Below are positions 24,541 to 36,233 of a stretch of DNA of 64,000 nt, piece after piece. The notes under the pieces were generated by a model that was not told the origin of the DNA, did not search any database, and saw nothing but the letters and a program-made list of their open reading frames with translations. This DNA comes from Yamagishiella unicocca (Eukaryota; Chlorophyta; Chlorophyceae; Chlamydomonadales; Volvocaceae). Location: contig BDSL01000002.1 of the NCBI GenBank assembly GCA_003116995.1, forward strand, positions 372,001 to 436,000, written 5' to 3'. Made by a program: the position numbers and the translations under genes. Numbering within the stretch: the stretch's first letter is position 1; every line of letters starts with the position of its first letter.

Positions 24541-26103
24541 GAAGGGCAATTACTTACATAATATTTATATCTAATTTCTAACTGTTATCCGGGATAGGCA
24601 AGGCATCGAACGGTAATACGACGTCAGGTTTATCGTTAAAGCCTGTTCGTATGGCATCCCCGGGTAAGGTTGCAGGTAAAGAAAACCTAAAATTGAACGC
24701 GGACTGAAATTACAGTTGAACGTGTATTTTGGGCAGTAAAGGCTTGTCAGTACAGGGCAACGTACAGTGCGAGACAGCGAACCAAATCGATCACTGGTTC
24801 ACTGCCATGGCTGAGAGGATCCATTCGGTTGCTCCGATGTGCCTAGGGAAGGTTAGACGCAACTATCCAAGTGTCAAGGGCCGTGCTGTCTGGAAGGGGC
24901 AAATAGTATCACGCCCAGTGGGCCCAATCGTGACGGCCAGTGGCTCCTCCGTTGCGCACTCGCACATGCATACACTCCCGGTGACACCCTCGTGCGTCGT
25001 GTCGCTGGAAATGTCATGCATGCTGTCTGCTCCCGGCCATTATTATGTTTGTCATGGTCAGTTGGAGGGTTTGTCCACCTCACAAGGGTCCCTCCGGACT
25101 CAGGGTCCCTCCGGACTGCAGGGTGTGGCCCCTTGTGGCGGGCATCCTCGTTATCCCCCCCATCCTTCCCGGCATGTTAAGACATATCGGCTAGCAGAAC
25201 GCCCCCGAGTCGCCAGGGTGGCTCTAAGAGGTCCGTGACAAACAGCCACAGTACCTATCTTGCTGCGGGATTGTAACCCTCCTTGCCAGGCGCCGCCGCT
25301 ACGCGCCAGAATAGTAACGCGGCGCCACGGGGACAGCCCTTACATATGTTAGTAGCCCGGGGTGCATCCCTCGAGCTGCGAACGCACGGCTAGTGCAGAA
25401 GCCAGCCAGGCGGCGGTGCAGAGCTGCAGACAGCCCCGGCGCCCCGCCCTCTACCGTCGCCATTACGCACACCGGCAGCGTCGGATGCCATGAACCGCGG
25501 CGTCGGTGCCATGGACTCAGTCCATATGCCATAAGGAGTCCACTACTCGGTCAGCACCCCCCCCCCGCCGACCATGCGCCCACTATCTTGCCGTTTTTCG
25601 TGTCACCGGTTTCCCACCACCCCCCGACCCGCCACGGCACGACTGCCCCCGGGCAGCCAAGCAGCGTGCCGCACAGGCTGCCTCCAATCGACCACTGCCG
25701 GCCCCTTGTGGGTTTCCAGACCAGAAAACAGCTCCGGGGATCCGGCTGGGTCAACTGCAAGGGCCGCAATCTTCAACAGTATCTTGCTGGCAGAATTAAC
25801 ATCTCACTCCCGTCCCTTCAGGAGGATCTAGGTCCCCAACCTCCCGCCAACGCGCCCGCCATGCCTCGTGCACTGCTGGCGTGCTGAGGGGTCCCCTGCC
25901 TGCGCCGTATCGCAGATGCCGCAGCGGCCGCGCCCCAGATGCTTCCCCCCTCGTCAGCTACCTAGCAACACCAACACGCCACTTCGCACACACCTCCTTC
26001 AAGGCCCACGCAACCGCCCCCATGCCGCCACACTTGCTCTCCCTGCCGCAGCGCCCCGAGTCACCACCCTGCCACATGCGACCGTAACCCCAAGCCGCCG
26101 CCG
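24541..26103. other. Intergenic, tandem minus-strand genes
   Basis: Holds the promoter of the secreted propeller gene (AT-rich at 24550-24720) and the 3' region of the UVRAG homologue. A minus-strand TGTAA (plus TTACA) at 25340-25344 could end the UVRAG transcript. GGGTCCCTCCGGACT is duplicated at 25086-25118. No coding exon seen. Confidence 0.5.
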
Positions 26104-29100
26104 TCACCCTAGCCTGAACTGCTGCGCTGCCGCTCCCGCCTGCGATGCCGTCAACGCAGACGGTGCCCTCCCTGTAGCCTCCGTGGCCGTCCCTCCCGCG
26201 GCAGCGCTGCCGCCGCTGCCGCCGCTGCCGCCGCCGCCGCCGCCGCCGCCGCGGCGGCGCGGCACCCCAGAAGCCGCCGCCGTGACCAGCACGTACAAGT
26301 TCTGCAGCGGCTGGTTGGGCGCAACGGGGGGTACCCCGTGCGCCGCCAGCAGCTGCTCCACATCCTTGCACAGCAAGTAGACGGCGTACGCGAAGCGAGT
26401 GCGGTCGCGGGCGCCGTCGCCCCAGAACAGCGGCAGCCCGGCGGCCGGGTTCAGGCCGGAAGGGTGGGCATCCTCGCCGAGGGCGCCCGCGGGCGTGGCG
26501 GCGACCCGCGGGTCGAGGTGCGCGTTAAGCAGGGAGGAGAACACGGCCAGGCGGCCTCCCACGCCCACGCCGCGGGGCCCCGGGATAAGGCCCACCGCGG
26601 GAGGCGGCGCAGGCGGCGCACAGGAGGCCACCGCCGCCGCCGCGCCCAGGGCGCCGGTGGCGAGGCTGAGGAGCCGCCACTCGGCGCCGGGAGCCGCGCC
26701 GGAGGTAGACGCCAAGGCGGGGGAAGATCCCGCCCCGGCCCCGTAAGCCGGCGGCGGCGGCGGCGGCGGCAGCAGCTGCAGTGCCGCCGCCGCCGCGGCG
26801 GCGGCGCCCGACCTGACGCTGGCGCTGGGCGGCACCGGGTCCGAGATGTACGACACAGAGACTCGCGGTGCGATGGGGTAGCGGAGGGGCACCCCCAGGT
26901 ATGCGGCCGCTAGGTCCACAACCGACGCCAGGTAGCCGAGGACAGCTGCCGTACGTTGGTCGGCGTCGTAGGTACGACCCAGGTCCAGGGGGGACCAGCC
27001 GGCCGGGCCTGGGAAAACACGTGGCGATTGCGGGGGGCCGGGGGGGGGGGCGCGGCGGGGTGAGACGTGTTGGACTCATGAGCGGGAGGGGGACGCGGGG
27101 GCGTCGTGGGGGTGGAGGGCAGCAAGCAAGGGGCAGCACGGTGGATGAGACAAGGCCCCGCTCCCTTCCGCCGGGATTCGTCCAGTAAACACGGAGGACG
27201 TTCAGGCCCAGAGGCCTTGCCTCCCTTCCCTTCGTGTGGCCCTCACCCATACGCATTTACCCCCTACGTAGCAAGTAGGCAAGCAGCAGGGACGACGCGG
27301 AACGCCTCCAAGATGCTTCTTTGGACCCTCCTAGCCGCTGGAAGCCCGCCCCGCCGTTTCCTCTCTCCCAGGACCAGGCTGTGCCGTACCCACACGGTTC
27401 ATGGCCGCCCCGTACCTGCCCTCCTCTCTCCTTGCGCCATCCACCGCAAGGCCCACCGACCCACCGACCCACCCTGCAGGATGCGCTGTATGAGGTCCGG
27501 CGGGAGCTCCAAGCCCACCACCGCCAGCCGGGTGGACCGCGCGGCGTGGGGCCGTTGGGTCGCCGCTGCGGCTGCGCCCACAACCGCCCCCACCGCCACG
27601 CTGTGCCCCCGCCCCCCCGCCGCTGCTGCCTGCTGCTGCCGTAGGTCGTCTTCCTGTTGGTGCTCTTCCTGCTGCTGCTGCGCGGAGCTCCGTCGCGCCC
27701 ACTCGCCCGCCCAGCTGCTGTCCAGCTGGAGGTCCAGGGGGTCGGGCTCCAGCAGGGCCTCGCTGACGGGGCCGATCTGAGGGGCGAGGGGCAGGCGGAG
27801 GGGCAGGAGCGAAAGGCAACGGGGGGAGGGCAGGAGGCGGGTTACGGGACCCGAGGTTAAGAGGTCAAGGGGAAAGGGGAGGGGCGAAGGTACTATGCGG
27901 GACGCACGTGGCGGTGTAGGTGAACTGGCAAGGCGGAGCGAGGCGGGGCACGGGCAGGGGTGGGACAGGGCAGAGCCGAACGGTACTGGACAGGCCACTC
28001 TGTGACGCTCGGCGGGGTATCCCCGTCTACATCTCCATCCCCATCTCCATCCCCATCTCCATCCCCATCTCCACCCCCATCTCCATCCCCATCTGCACCC
28101 CTACCCGGCCCACCTGGAAGATGCGACCCAGCTCCGCCACCAGCCTGTTGCGGCGGCCCACCAGCGCGGCCGTCAGCGCCGCCATCTGCCCCCGGCCCGA
28201 GGGACCCGCCAGCTGCTCCTCAGCGCTCAGCCGCCGCTCCTCCGCGGCCTGTGGGGGCGGGGTACCGGCGCGGGGCGACACGAAGCACGAACTTGACCCG
28301 TCGGATCACCGCAGCAGCAGAGTGGATGCAGGCGCGATGAGGCGGCAGCGCCGCCGCCCGACTGATCCCTCGAGGCGGGTGGGCTGTGGGGCGGCATTTG
28401 GGAGGAGGCACCTCCCGGCGGCTGCAAGCGGATGTCTTGCATCGCCCCGTTGCGGAGTCGAGGTCACCGTCAAGCACTCTGCGCGCGTTCGTGGCGCCAG
28501 CCGTGGGGCAGCCCACCTTGAGGACGCGTGCTGCGTGCTCCAAGGCGCCGGCTCGCTCCAGCAATACCCGCCGCCGCTCCACCGCCGCCGCCCGAGCCGC
28601 GAGCAGCTGCGCTTCCGCCTGCTGCGCGCGCGCCGCCCACTCCGCCCGCTCCGTCCTGCGAGGTGCGGAGAGGGCCCCAGCCCCTTAAATTGAAGCGGGT
28701 TCGACCCACCGATGCAACAGTTTCGGCAGCGGCTACGTGCCCGCACTTGCTGAACCCATACACGGCCAAACCCTACACACCCCTCCTCTCCGCGCCGCCT
28801 GAACCTCCGCCGCTCCGAAGCCACTACACCTCACCAGGATGTTCTTTCAGTTCATTGCCTATGTTTTGCGAAGCTTTCTGCCCCTCGCCCCGCCGCCCGC
28901 CTCCCGGGCGCCCTGCACCCCCACCTGGCCGCCTCCTCCCTGGACCGCCGCGCGTCCACTCGGAGCTGCCGCTCCGCCACCTCCTCCAGCCGCCGCCGCA
29001 TGCTGCGAGCGCCCTCCCGCGCCTGGTGCAGCCGCTCCTGCGGTGGTGGGTAACGGGGGGTGGGGGGCGTAAAGGGGGCGGGGAAGGGGGCTCGAACACG

Positions 29101-32100
29101 TGACGTGAAACCCTCCCATCTCGCATGCGGCCGCAAGGGGCCCTCCAGCAGCGGTCAGCAGCGGAACCCGCTGCCCGTCACCCGCCCCCCGGAATACCAG
29201 CGCCTTGGGGCCCGGATCCCCGGTCCCCATGAATGCGGCAGCTACCACGGCAGCTACCACGCAAGCAGCGCTGTCTCCTCCCGCTTGTGTGACGACTGCG
29301 CGCTGCAGCTTCCCCGTTCCGCGGCTGTACCCAACGCACTCGCAACCCATACATCCATCCAACGCAGCCGCAACAGCCACCCGTTCTCTTCCCCCTGGGC
29401 TCGGGTGCACTCGCCCCTGTGTGCCGACCCGCCGGTTCCCGCTCAGCCCCTTTCCCCCCCGCTCACCTGCAGCTGGCCCAGCCGCCGAATGCTGGCCCGC
29501 ACCTCCAGCACGTCGCACAGCCGCTGCACCGCGGGCTGGGAGCCGCGCACGTGCCGCCGCCCCTGCTGGTGCTGGTGTTGGTGCTGCTGGTGCTGGTTTT
29601 GGTGCTGGTGCTGCTGGTTTTGGTGCTGGTGCTGCTGGTTTTGGTGCTGGTGCTGCTGGTTTTGGTGCTGGTGCTGGTGTGCCGTGCCCCGTGACGACGA
29701 CGACGCGTCCCCCGGCGCCCTCCTCCCGCCTGACTCAGCGGTCGGGAGCCCGTCGATGGCTGCCCCCTGGCCGAGGGACTCAGCCCCGGCAGCGCCGCTG
29801 CCGCGCCCTTGACCGTCGTACATGCCCTGCCGCTGGACCGTGGAGTGATTTGCGTGCGGATGCAGCAAGTGCGGGTCGCCGGGGGCGGTATGAGGCAGTG
29901 GCGGCCTGAAGGGGCCACCGGTCGAAGGCACGTGAGGTGCTCCTGCCGGGACCGTGCCGCCACGGCCGCCACCTTGCACCGACGGCGGTGGCAACGACAG
30001 TGACGCGGCCTGTGACCCCGCTGTCGCCGCCGCCGCCGCCGCCAGCGCAGTCAGGGACGCCTGGCTACTGCCGCGCGACGGCATCGACGCACCATTCGGC
30101 GCTGCCGCTCCGTACGACACACTGGACGAGCTGGGCGACGACGGCGACGACAGGTTATTGCACACGGCGGCGTCGCCGACACGGACGAGGTCCTCGTACG
30201 ACGCGGCCGCCGAGTACGACAGGTCACGAGCCTTGCCGCCGCCGCCGCCGCTGGCGGCACCGGCCCCCTCCACCTGCTCCGCCGCCGCCATTGCCGCCGC
30301 TGCCGCTTCTTCGGCGGCCGCCGCCGCACCCGCAAGGTCGGGAGTCGATGACGCCGCCGTCATGCCCGCAGCGGAGGCCTCAGGCGCGCCGGCGTGCGCA
30401 GCCGCCGTCGACGTCAGCATGGGCGTGCTGGCGACCCGCCGATTCACATGATCGGGCCCCGGCGAGCCAGGGCTCGACGGCGCCCCGAAGGCGCCCATCA
30501 TGCCCAGCACCGCACCAGCTCGTGACCAGTCATGTCCGAATAGCACCGCCATGGCGCTAGGCAGGAAGCCGGGGGCGGGGCCGGGGTCCAGGAGGGCGGC
30601 GGCGTCGGCGGCGCTGAGGCGGCCCCTGCCCGCCAGTGCGGCGGCGGCGGCGCCGGCAGGTCTTGTCGCCGTGGCCGTCGCGGCCGTCGTCGCCGCCACG
30701 TCGGCATCGTCCTGCAGCTCTGAGTCCAGGCTGCAGGCGGCCTGTAGCGGCTGCACGATGCTGCCGCTGCTCAGCAGCCACCTGAGAGGGGGGGTGGGTG
30801 ACGCAGCGCGTGTGAAGGATAAGTCGTACCGTGCCACCCCCCTGGGCAGCAACCCAACCGCCAACCCCCACCACGCATGGCCACCGCTCGCGCCATCACC
30901 CCGACACCTCCGAGGCACTCACCGCACCAGCGCCCGCTTCTCCTCGCCCGCGCGGTCCCCACCAGCAGCCTCACCGGCGCTGCCGCCGCCACCAACACGT
31001 CCGCCAGCACTCGCCCCAGACCCGGACGGCTGAGACCAAAGGTCGGACCAGCCGGCGCCGCGATGCCGCGCGGCGACTGCGGCGGCGGCTGCGCCGCCGC
31101 CGCCCGCCCGGGCCCCGCCCGCCGCCGCCGCCGCGGCGGCGGCGGCCGCCAGCAGCGGCGGCGGCGGCGGTGGTGGCGGCAGGGCGTTGGGCAGCGTGTA
31201 CGGCTGGCGGTCGGGGGCCATCAGCAGCACGGGCAGGTTGGTGAACCAGCCCTGCTTCAGCAGCCGGGGGTCTGCACGCGAGAGGGCAGGGAGGGAGCTG
31301 CTCAGCGGGGTCCCGGAACTACACGACCTCAACACCGTGAACAAAAAGATGGCACGGTGCGACGTATCCACGACGCGCGGTATGGCCGGTACGTGCGGTA
31401 TGGCCGGTACGTGCGGTATGGCCGGTACGTGCGGTATGGCCGGTACGTGCGGTATGGCCGGTACGTGCGGTATGGCCGGTACGTGCGGTATGGCCGGTAC
31501 GTGCGGTATGGCCGGTACGTGCGGTATGGCCGGTACGTGCGGTATGGCCGGTACGTGCGGTATGGCCGGTACGTGCGGTATGGGCTGCAGCACTCTGCCA
31601 AGATGGCAACTGGGTCGGGCTAGGACCGGGTGGGATTGGACGCACAGAACCCCCCTCTGATAGGGGGCTCACGGCTCGCCAGCCGCCGCCCGCCCAGGTG
31701 CGTCAACATGCAAGCCGCTGCCCACACCCGTCGACCAGCTGCCGCCACTGTCGCCGCCGCTGTTGACCACAAGCCTCAAGCGAGTCAAGGCACCCGGAGT
31801 GACCTGGAAGCTGCCACCAGCGCACCCACCCACCAGCGCACCCACCCAGCGGCACCAGCTGGTCCAGGCAGAAGACATGCTCCACCAGCACACGCTCGCC
31901 GCAATCGTCGCCAGGCTGCAAGCCACTGCCGCCGCCACTGCCGCCGCCACTGCCGCCGCCACTGCCGCCGCCGCTGCCGCCGCCGCTGCCGCCGCCGCTG
32001 CCGCCGCCGCCGCTGTCCACGTTGACCGCCGCCACGCACCCGCCGTCCCACACCGCGCCGTTGCAGGCTGCCTCCATGCAAGTCGCCTCCTGACAGGCTT

Positions 32101-33210
32101 CCAGGGCTGACAGGGGGCAGCCGTCTGGGCAGCTGTCCTGCGGGCCGTGGCCACCATCCGTAGCTGCCAGCAACCCCAACGTGCCGAGGGCCGTGCCGCT
32201 GGCGGCAGCCGCCTGCAGCGGCGGCGGCGCCGCTACCGGTGCCATCCCGCCGGCGGCAGCTCCACCGCTGCCGCGGTCGCCACAGGGCGCCGCGGAGATC
32301 CCGCTCGACAGCAAACTCGAATCGTCATGCCGTACCACGCCGTACTCACTGCTACTGCTTCGGCTGTGGCCAGTGGCGCTGCTGCACGTGCTATCTCGCA
32401 AGGAGCCCTCGCGCACCGCCAGGGAGGCCTCTGCGGGCCCCAGCTGCCCCCGCTGCCCCGGCTGCCCCAGCGTGTGTGCCTGGCCCCAGGTGAGCTCTCG
32501 CTCCTGTTCCTCCTGGCGGCCCTGGAACCCCCGCTGCCCCTCGTAACCCTGCTCGCAGTCCCGCAGCAGCCCCTGCTGCTGCTGCCGCTGCTGGCCCTCC
32601 AGGCTGCAGAACTCCCCCTCAAGTGCATGCCCCCCCTCGGTTGAATGCTCCTGCTGTGGCTCCTGCTGTGTCTCCTGCTGCTGTGTCTCCTGCTGTGTCT
32701 CCTGCTGTGTCTCCTGCTGTGGCTCCTGCTGCACCTGCTGTGGCTCCTGCTGCTGTGGCTCCTGCTGCTGACACACCCAATCCACCAGCTCATCCAGCAG
32801 CTGTCCAACATCCCCCCCGGCACCAGAAGTCGCGCCCCCGCCCTCAGCGTCAGCGACGCGGGCCGCACTGCCGTCCCCCCTCGCCCCTCCGCTGGGGGCA
32901 GCCTGCCCGCTCAGGCGACCACAGACGTCCCCAGCGGACCCCCAGATCAGTGGCTGGACATGTGAGGACTGGCTGGTCACTTCATTGAGCCTGCCGCTGG
33001 CGCCGCTGGCGCCGCTGCTGCCGCCGCCGCTGCTGCTGCCGCCGCCCCCATCGCTGTCGGGGCCACCAGGGCTACCCCCCCCTGGCCCGCTATCCTGAGC
33101 CGTACCAGCACTTGCCGCACCCGCCGGCATGGCGAGCGCGTCAGGACCTGGCACTGCCACGTCCTTGTCCTTACAGCACCCCTCCTCCCCCACCAACGGC
33201 GGCAACAGCA

Positions 33211-33252
<42 letters not shown>

Positions 33253-34176
33253 GCGGCGGGACTCTGCCGGGGCCTGCGGCGACCGCGACATCATTGGGGA
33301 ACAGGGGCTCCGAGCGGTGCGGCGGCGACGGCACGCTCGTACGTCGGAGGTGCGGCAGGTGCTGGGCTTCATACTCTGACGGCTCGGCTGGAGCTGTGGG
33401 TGCGGCTGTGGCTGTTGCGGAGACGGCGATGGGGTCGCCGCGGTGGCATACCCGGCTGCTGCTGCTGCTGCTGCTGGCAGCGAGGACCCGCAGGCGCAGG
33501 GGCCCGACGTCGTGACGGTGCTGGAGGCCCTGGAGGGAGCTGTCAGACTCTGGATCCAGCAGCTGTCGCTCCCAGTCGAGGTTGTGGTTGGCCGGCACCT
33601 GGCGCCGTGGATTCGGATTGTTTGGAAGTGGAGGCAGCGATTGGTCGGTGAGGAAGACGCCCCGGCACAGCCCCGCATGCGAAACGCAGGGCCCCTCCCT
33701 TGTGGCGGCCTCGGTACCCTGGCGTTACGCGCCTCAAAGACCAGCCCTAGCAACAACTTTCTATACATAATGTGTGCGAGGGAATGCCAGCCACGCTGGC
33801 AGGTGTACGCCCCACCCAGCCGACCTGTTCGCTGTCGTAAAAGGGCTTCCAGACGGCGCACTGCGTGTCCCACGTGCGCAGCTCGTAGCGGTAGGCTGTC
33901 GTGCCATCAGCCGCCGGGTCGTGCAGGTTATGTAGGCCGATTGCGGTGACGTGCCGCAGGCGGCGCGCGGGGCGCTGGACGTAGCCGGCAGCGAAGCGGG
34001 AGGAGCGGGACGGAGTGCGTGTGTGTGGGGGGGAAGAGACGCAGAAGGGCACTAACAAGCAGTGCAGGTGCAGGGACGTTTCGTGCTTGGTGCGGGACAC
34101 TCTGCTAGGCTTTAAGCATGTGAATATTTATTGTACGTTGGCACCGGCTCACCCAGGCCGCTGCCTCAAGGGCCAT
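26104..34176 (-). CDS. UVRAG: UVRAG/VPS38 homologue, class III PI3-kinase complex II subunit
   Basis: Exons: 34176-34153 (tentative, MALEAAAW), 33974-33825, 33598-31846, 31271-30923, 30781-29467, 29037-28925, 28655-28517, 28248-28114, 27776-27473, 27008-26104; phases fit throughout, 1728 aa. The order matches UVRAG: C2 domain start RRLRHVTAIGLHNLHD and YELRTWDTQCAVWKPFYDSE, then LVEHVFCLDQLVPLDPRLLK and GWFTNLPVLLM, a coiled coil rich in Arg/Glu/Ala (exons 29037-28114), RNRLVAELGRIFQ, RLAVVGLELP, then TAAVLGYLASVVDLAAAYLG with VPLRYPIAP and FAYAVYLLCKDVEQLLAAHG. In the family this subunit directs VPS34-Beclin to endosomes and autophagosome maturation. About 550 residues of polyGln, Gly/Ser and QQE repeats (exon 33598-31846) interrupt the C2 domain, and exon 30781-29467 adds another low-complexity block. 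First exon and the weak donor GTCGGC at 33824 are the uncertain points. Confidence 0.87.
28031..28096. repeat. 12-bp repeat ATCTCCATCCCC, UVRAG intron
   Basis: Five to six tandem copies in the intron between exons 28248-28114 and 27776-27473, close to the 5' splice site at 28113. Confidence 0.95.
29568..29682 (-). repeat. UVRAG: 21-bp coding minisatellite (Gln/His/Asn) in UVRAG
   Basis: Unit close to GCTGCTGGTTTTGGTGCTGG plus T, about five copies, read on the minus strand as a heptad of Gln, His and Asn. It lies near the 3' end of coding exon 30781-29467, just before the conserved CDVLEVRASIRRLGQLQ segment. Confidence 0.93.
31377..31580. repeat. 18-bp minisatellite, about 11 copies, UVRAG intron
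   Basis: Unit GGTATGGCCGGTACGTGC in perfect tandem within the intron 31845-31272. Each unit carries the palindromes GGCC and GTAC, and all frames of both strands stay open, giving false repeat ORFs. Confidence 0.97.
31924..32016 (-). repeat. UVRAG: Gly/Ser-encoding repeat in UVRAG exon
   Basis: 9-12-bp units of GCCGCCACTGCC encode a (Gly)n-Ser linker on the minus strand immediately before the second half of the C2 domain. Confidence 0.9.
32645..32770 (-). repeat. UVRAG: QQE/QQET coding repeat in UVRAG exon
   Basis: Repeats built on CTCCTGCTGTGT and CTCCTGCTGTGG encode Gln-Gln-Glu-Thr/Pro on the minus strand. Confidence 0.9.
33211..33249 (-). repeat. UVRAG: (CAG)13 tract encoding polyglutamine in UVRAG
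   Basis: Pure GCT/CTG run on the plus strand, CAG on the coding strand, inside exon 33598-31846. Confidence 0.95.
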
Positions 34177-34633
34177 GACTTGTTGACAGGCTCACGAAAG
34201 GCCCCTCCTGGAATAGAGTTCGGTGCATTCTCCCACCATGTCACCACACGGCTATAATCCTTTGCACGACGTCAGGTGTCTGCATCGCCCATACAAAGCG
34301 ATACGGTAGGTCCCAGATGATCGCTACTCACGCCCAATCATGAAAGGGCCTCCTCCTTACAGGCCACTCAGTCAGTTGACGCAATACCGTTGAAGGACAT
34401 GTGCCTACCAAGGAGAACCTCGGCGGTACGGGCCGAAACCACAGGTGGAGCGAACGTCCGTAAGCCCGTCCTTCAAGACCGACATGTCCCTTAACAGGAT
34501 GAACGCATTTCAGGGCATAGATATTGACCGAATTTAAGGTAAGGCCTGTGTAGCGAACAACATTTTCTGCCAGCCAGTTACGGCTTGGTCGCTTGGCACC
34601 GCTTTCCAACTCGACAGTTGTTAGCGTCCTATA
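34177..34633. promoter_or_regulatory. Divergent intergenic region, UVRAG / LYR-motif gene
   Basis: About 460 bp between opposite starts, less GC-rich than the flanks. CGTCCTATAATGAG at the right end puts the LYR-gene ATG directly after an AT-rich run. Promoter role inferred from position. Confidence 0.5.
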
Positions 34634-35452
34634 ATGAGCGCTGGTGCGCCTGGCGTTCTGAGCCTCTACCGTCAGATCCTGAAGGCCGCTCAGTACTTCC
34701 CTAGCAAGAAGCGGGGCTCCATCATCAAGGAGATTAAAGCTGAGTTCCGTGCAAACAAGGTGCGCGGCAACGGCTACGGCCGGGTGCCTTGAGAGGAAGG
34801 GGGCGCCCAGGAGGGATGCTCGGGGGAAAAGGGAGCTATCTGCACGATGCCAAATGCGCTCTGGGAGCACCGTCCGTGATGGTGGACGTCGTTGTCGTAT
34901 CAAAGGACTGGGGGCGACGCAGCTTTACGTATGACAGGTACATGTGGGAGGGAGGCATACGTGCCCTCCGGCCGCCGCCCTCCCTGTTGCACCAGTGGGC
35001 ATGCTCTGCAGCAAACACAGTGCCCAGGATGACTCGAATCACGCAGACCGCCGGACGTGGCACTGACGCCCTCCATCTCTCCACGCCTGTTCACCAAAAC
35101 TGTAACCGTCCTTGCCTTGAACCTCCAACGGAACTCAACCTACACTGTGTTGGATTCCGAAGCTCCGCGTTCCGTTGCCTCAACCGCCGACAATCGGCTG
35201 CTGCTTGCGTGGCCGCTGCTCACCACATGACGCCTCCCCTCCCCAGCCCCCCTCCAGTCCGCTTCTGCCCTCGCGCTCTCCCCGCCGACCGCGCAGGATT
35301 TGAGCGACTCTGACCGCATTGCGCACTGCCGAGTGCTGGCAGAGCGGGGCCTGTCTGACCTGCAGGCCTACGTGCCCACCAGCCGCGGGCTGGCGCAGGG
35401 AACCCAAGGCGACATCAACATCACTCTTAAAGGCGCCACAACGTCCTTCTAG
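34634..35452 (+). CDS. LYR-motif (Complex1_LYR) protein, 93 aa
   Basis: Two exons, 34634-34759 and 35297-35452, phase 0, donor GTGCGC, acceptor GCGCAG. The product starts MSAGAPGVLSLYRQILKAAQ with the Leu-Tyr-Arg motif at residues 10-12, continues YFPSKKRGSIIKEIKAEFRA and a second helix pair DLSDSDRIAHCRVLAERGLS, and ends GDINITLKGATTSF. Size and the LYR...F pattern (F in AEFRANK) fit the mitochondrial LYR family, small adaptors that bind acyl-ACP and help assemble respiratory-complex, Fe-S or mitoribosomal components. Which family member it is cannot be decided here. Start is the first ATG, with the UVRAG gene divergent about 460 bp upstream. Confidence 0.85.
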
Positions 35453-36233
35453 TTACTGGGGTGTGGAACTGGCGCTGCCGCTAGAAAGCAGCGAGAGAGA
35501 GGGAGAGAGAGAGCATTGTGGCACTGACAATGGAATGTTGGAGGCTGGGGCCGTAAGGCCCACTCTGCCCTTCACAGGCGTGCGGGAGAAGTCCGATGGC
35601 GTTGGGCATGAGTGATGCGAGGAGAGGCGTGTTCCAGCTAGCAGACGTGATGTGAGAGGGGGATTGCAGTGACGCCGCTGAGGGGGCCCCGAGGTGCTGA
35701 TGATGGTGGTTGGTGCTGCGGAAGCGCGCGCGAAGGACCAAATGTGCCCGGAAGGGTTGGGTCCGAGTGCCGGGAGTGGCCGCGTGCTAAGTTGCAGCAT
35801 GTTTTCAGTACAACGAAACTAGCAGTTGCTGCGATCGCGCATGTTGTTTCCCAAGGTCGCACCCGCAAGGGTAGGTGAGTAGGATCACCCTGTGAAGAGC
35901 AGCCGTTGCGTATATGATGCTGCATTCATATGTTGTAACTTGAGTATGCACGTTTACATTTAATGGAATCCGCGTGGGTGAGAGCGATTAGGCCCAGAGG
36001 ACGCGGAGCGTACGTGGCATCGCGGTTGGTGCGATCCGTTTCCTCCATCCATATAATTCAAGGCGAGTGACTGTTGTGACCAGTAAATATTTACCTCGCA
36101 TATACAGATTCTCATACTAGTCAGCGCTCTCTGCCTGCGCTCGAATCTTGACTTCCGTCCACAACAAGGGTTGTTTTATTGTCTGCTCCGGGACGCTCCA
36201 AGCGGCATTTGTGCAACACCTGACCTCCAAAGG
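35453..36233. other. Intergenic, LYR gene 3' region and PYD1 promoter
   Basis: No exon recognised except that transcript ends are expected: TGTAA at 35934-35938. AT-rich tracts (GTAAATATTTACC near 36083, an imperfect palindrome) precede PYD1. Confidence 0.5.
35934..35938 (+). terminator. Putative polyadenylation signal TGTAA, LYR gene
   Basis: First TGTAA after the stop at 35450-35452, about 480 bases downstream in an AT-richer stretch. Confidence 0.5.

Noticed and set aside
31846..33598. A stand-alone gene for the polyQ/Gly-rich ORF
   Set aside because: Both ends splice in phase to C2-domain exons of the UVRAG homologue, and its first codon is GTG, not ATG.
34328..34903. 191-aa minus-strand ORF over the LYR gene start
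   Set aside because: Antisense to the LYR exon and divergent promoter, no family features.
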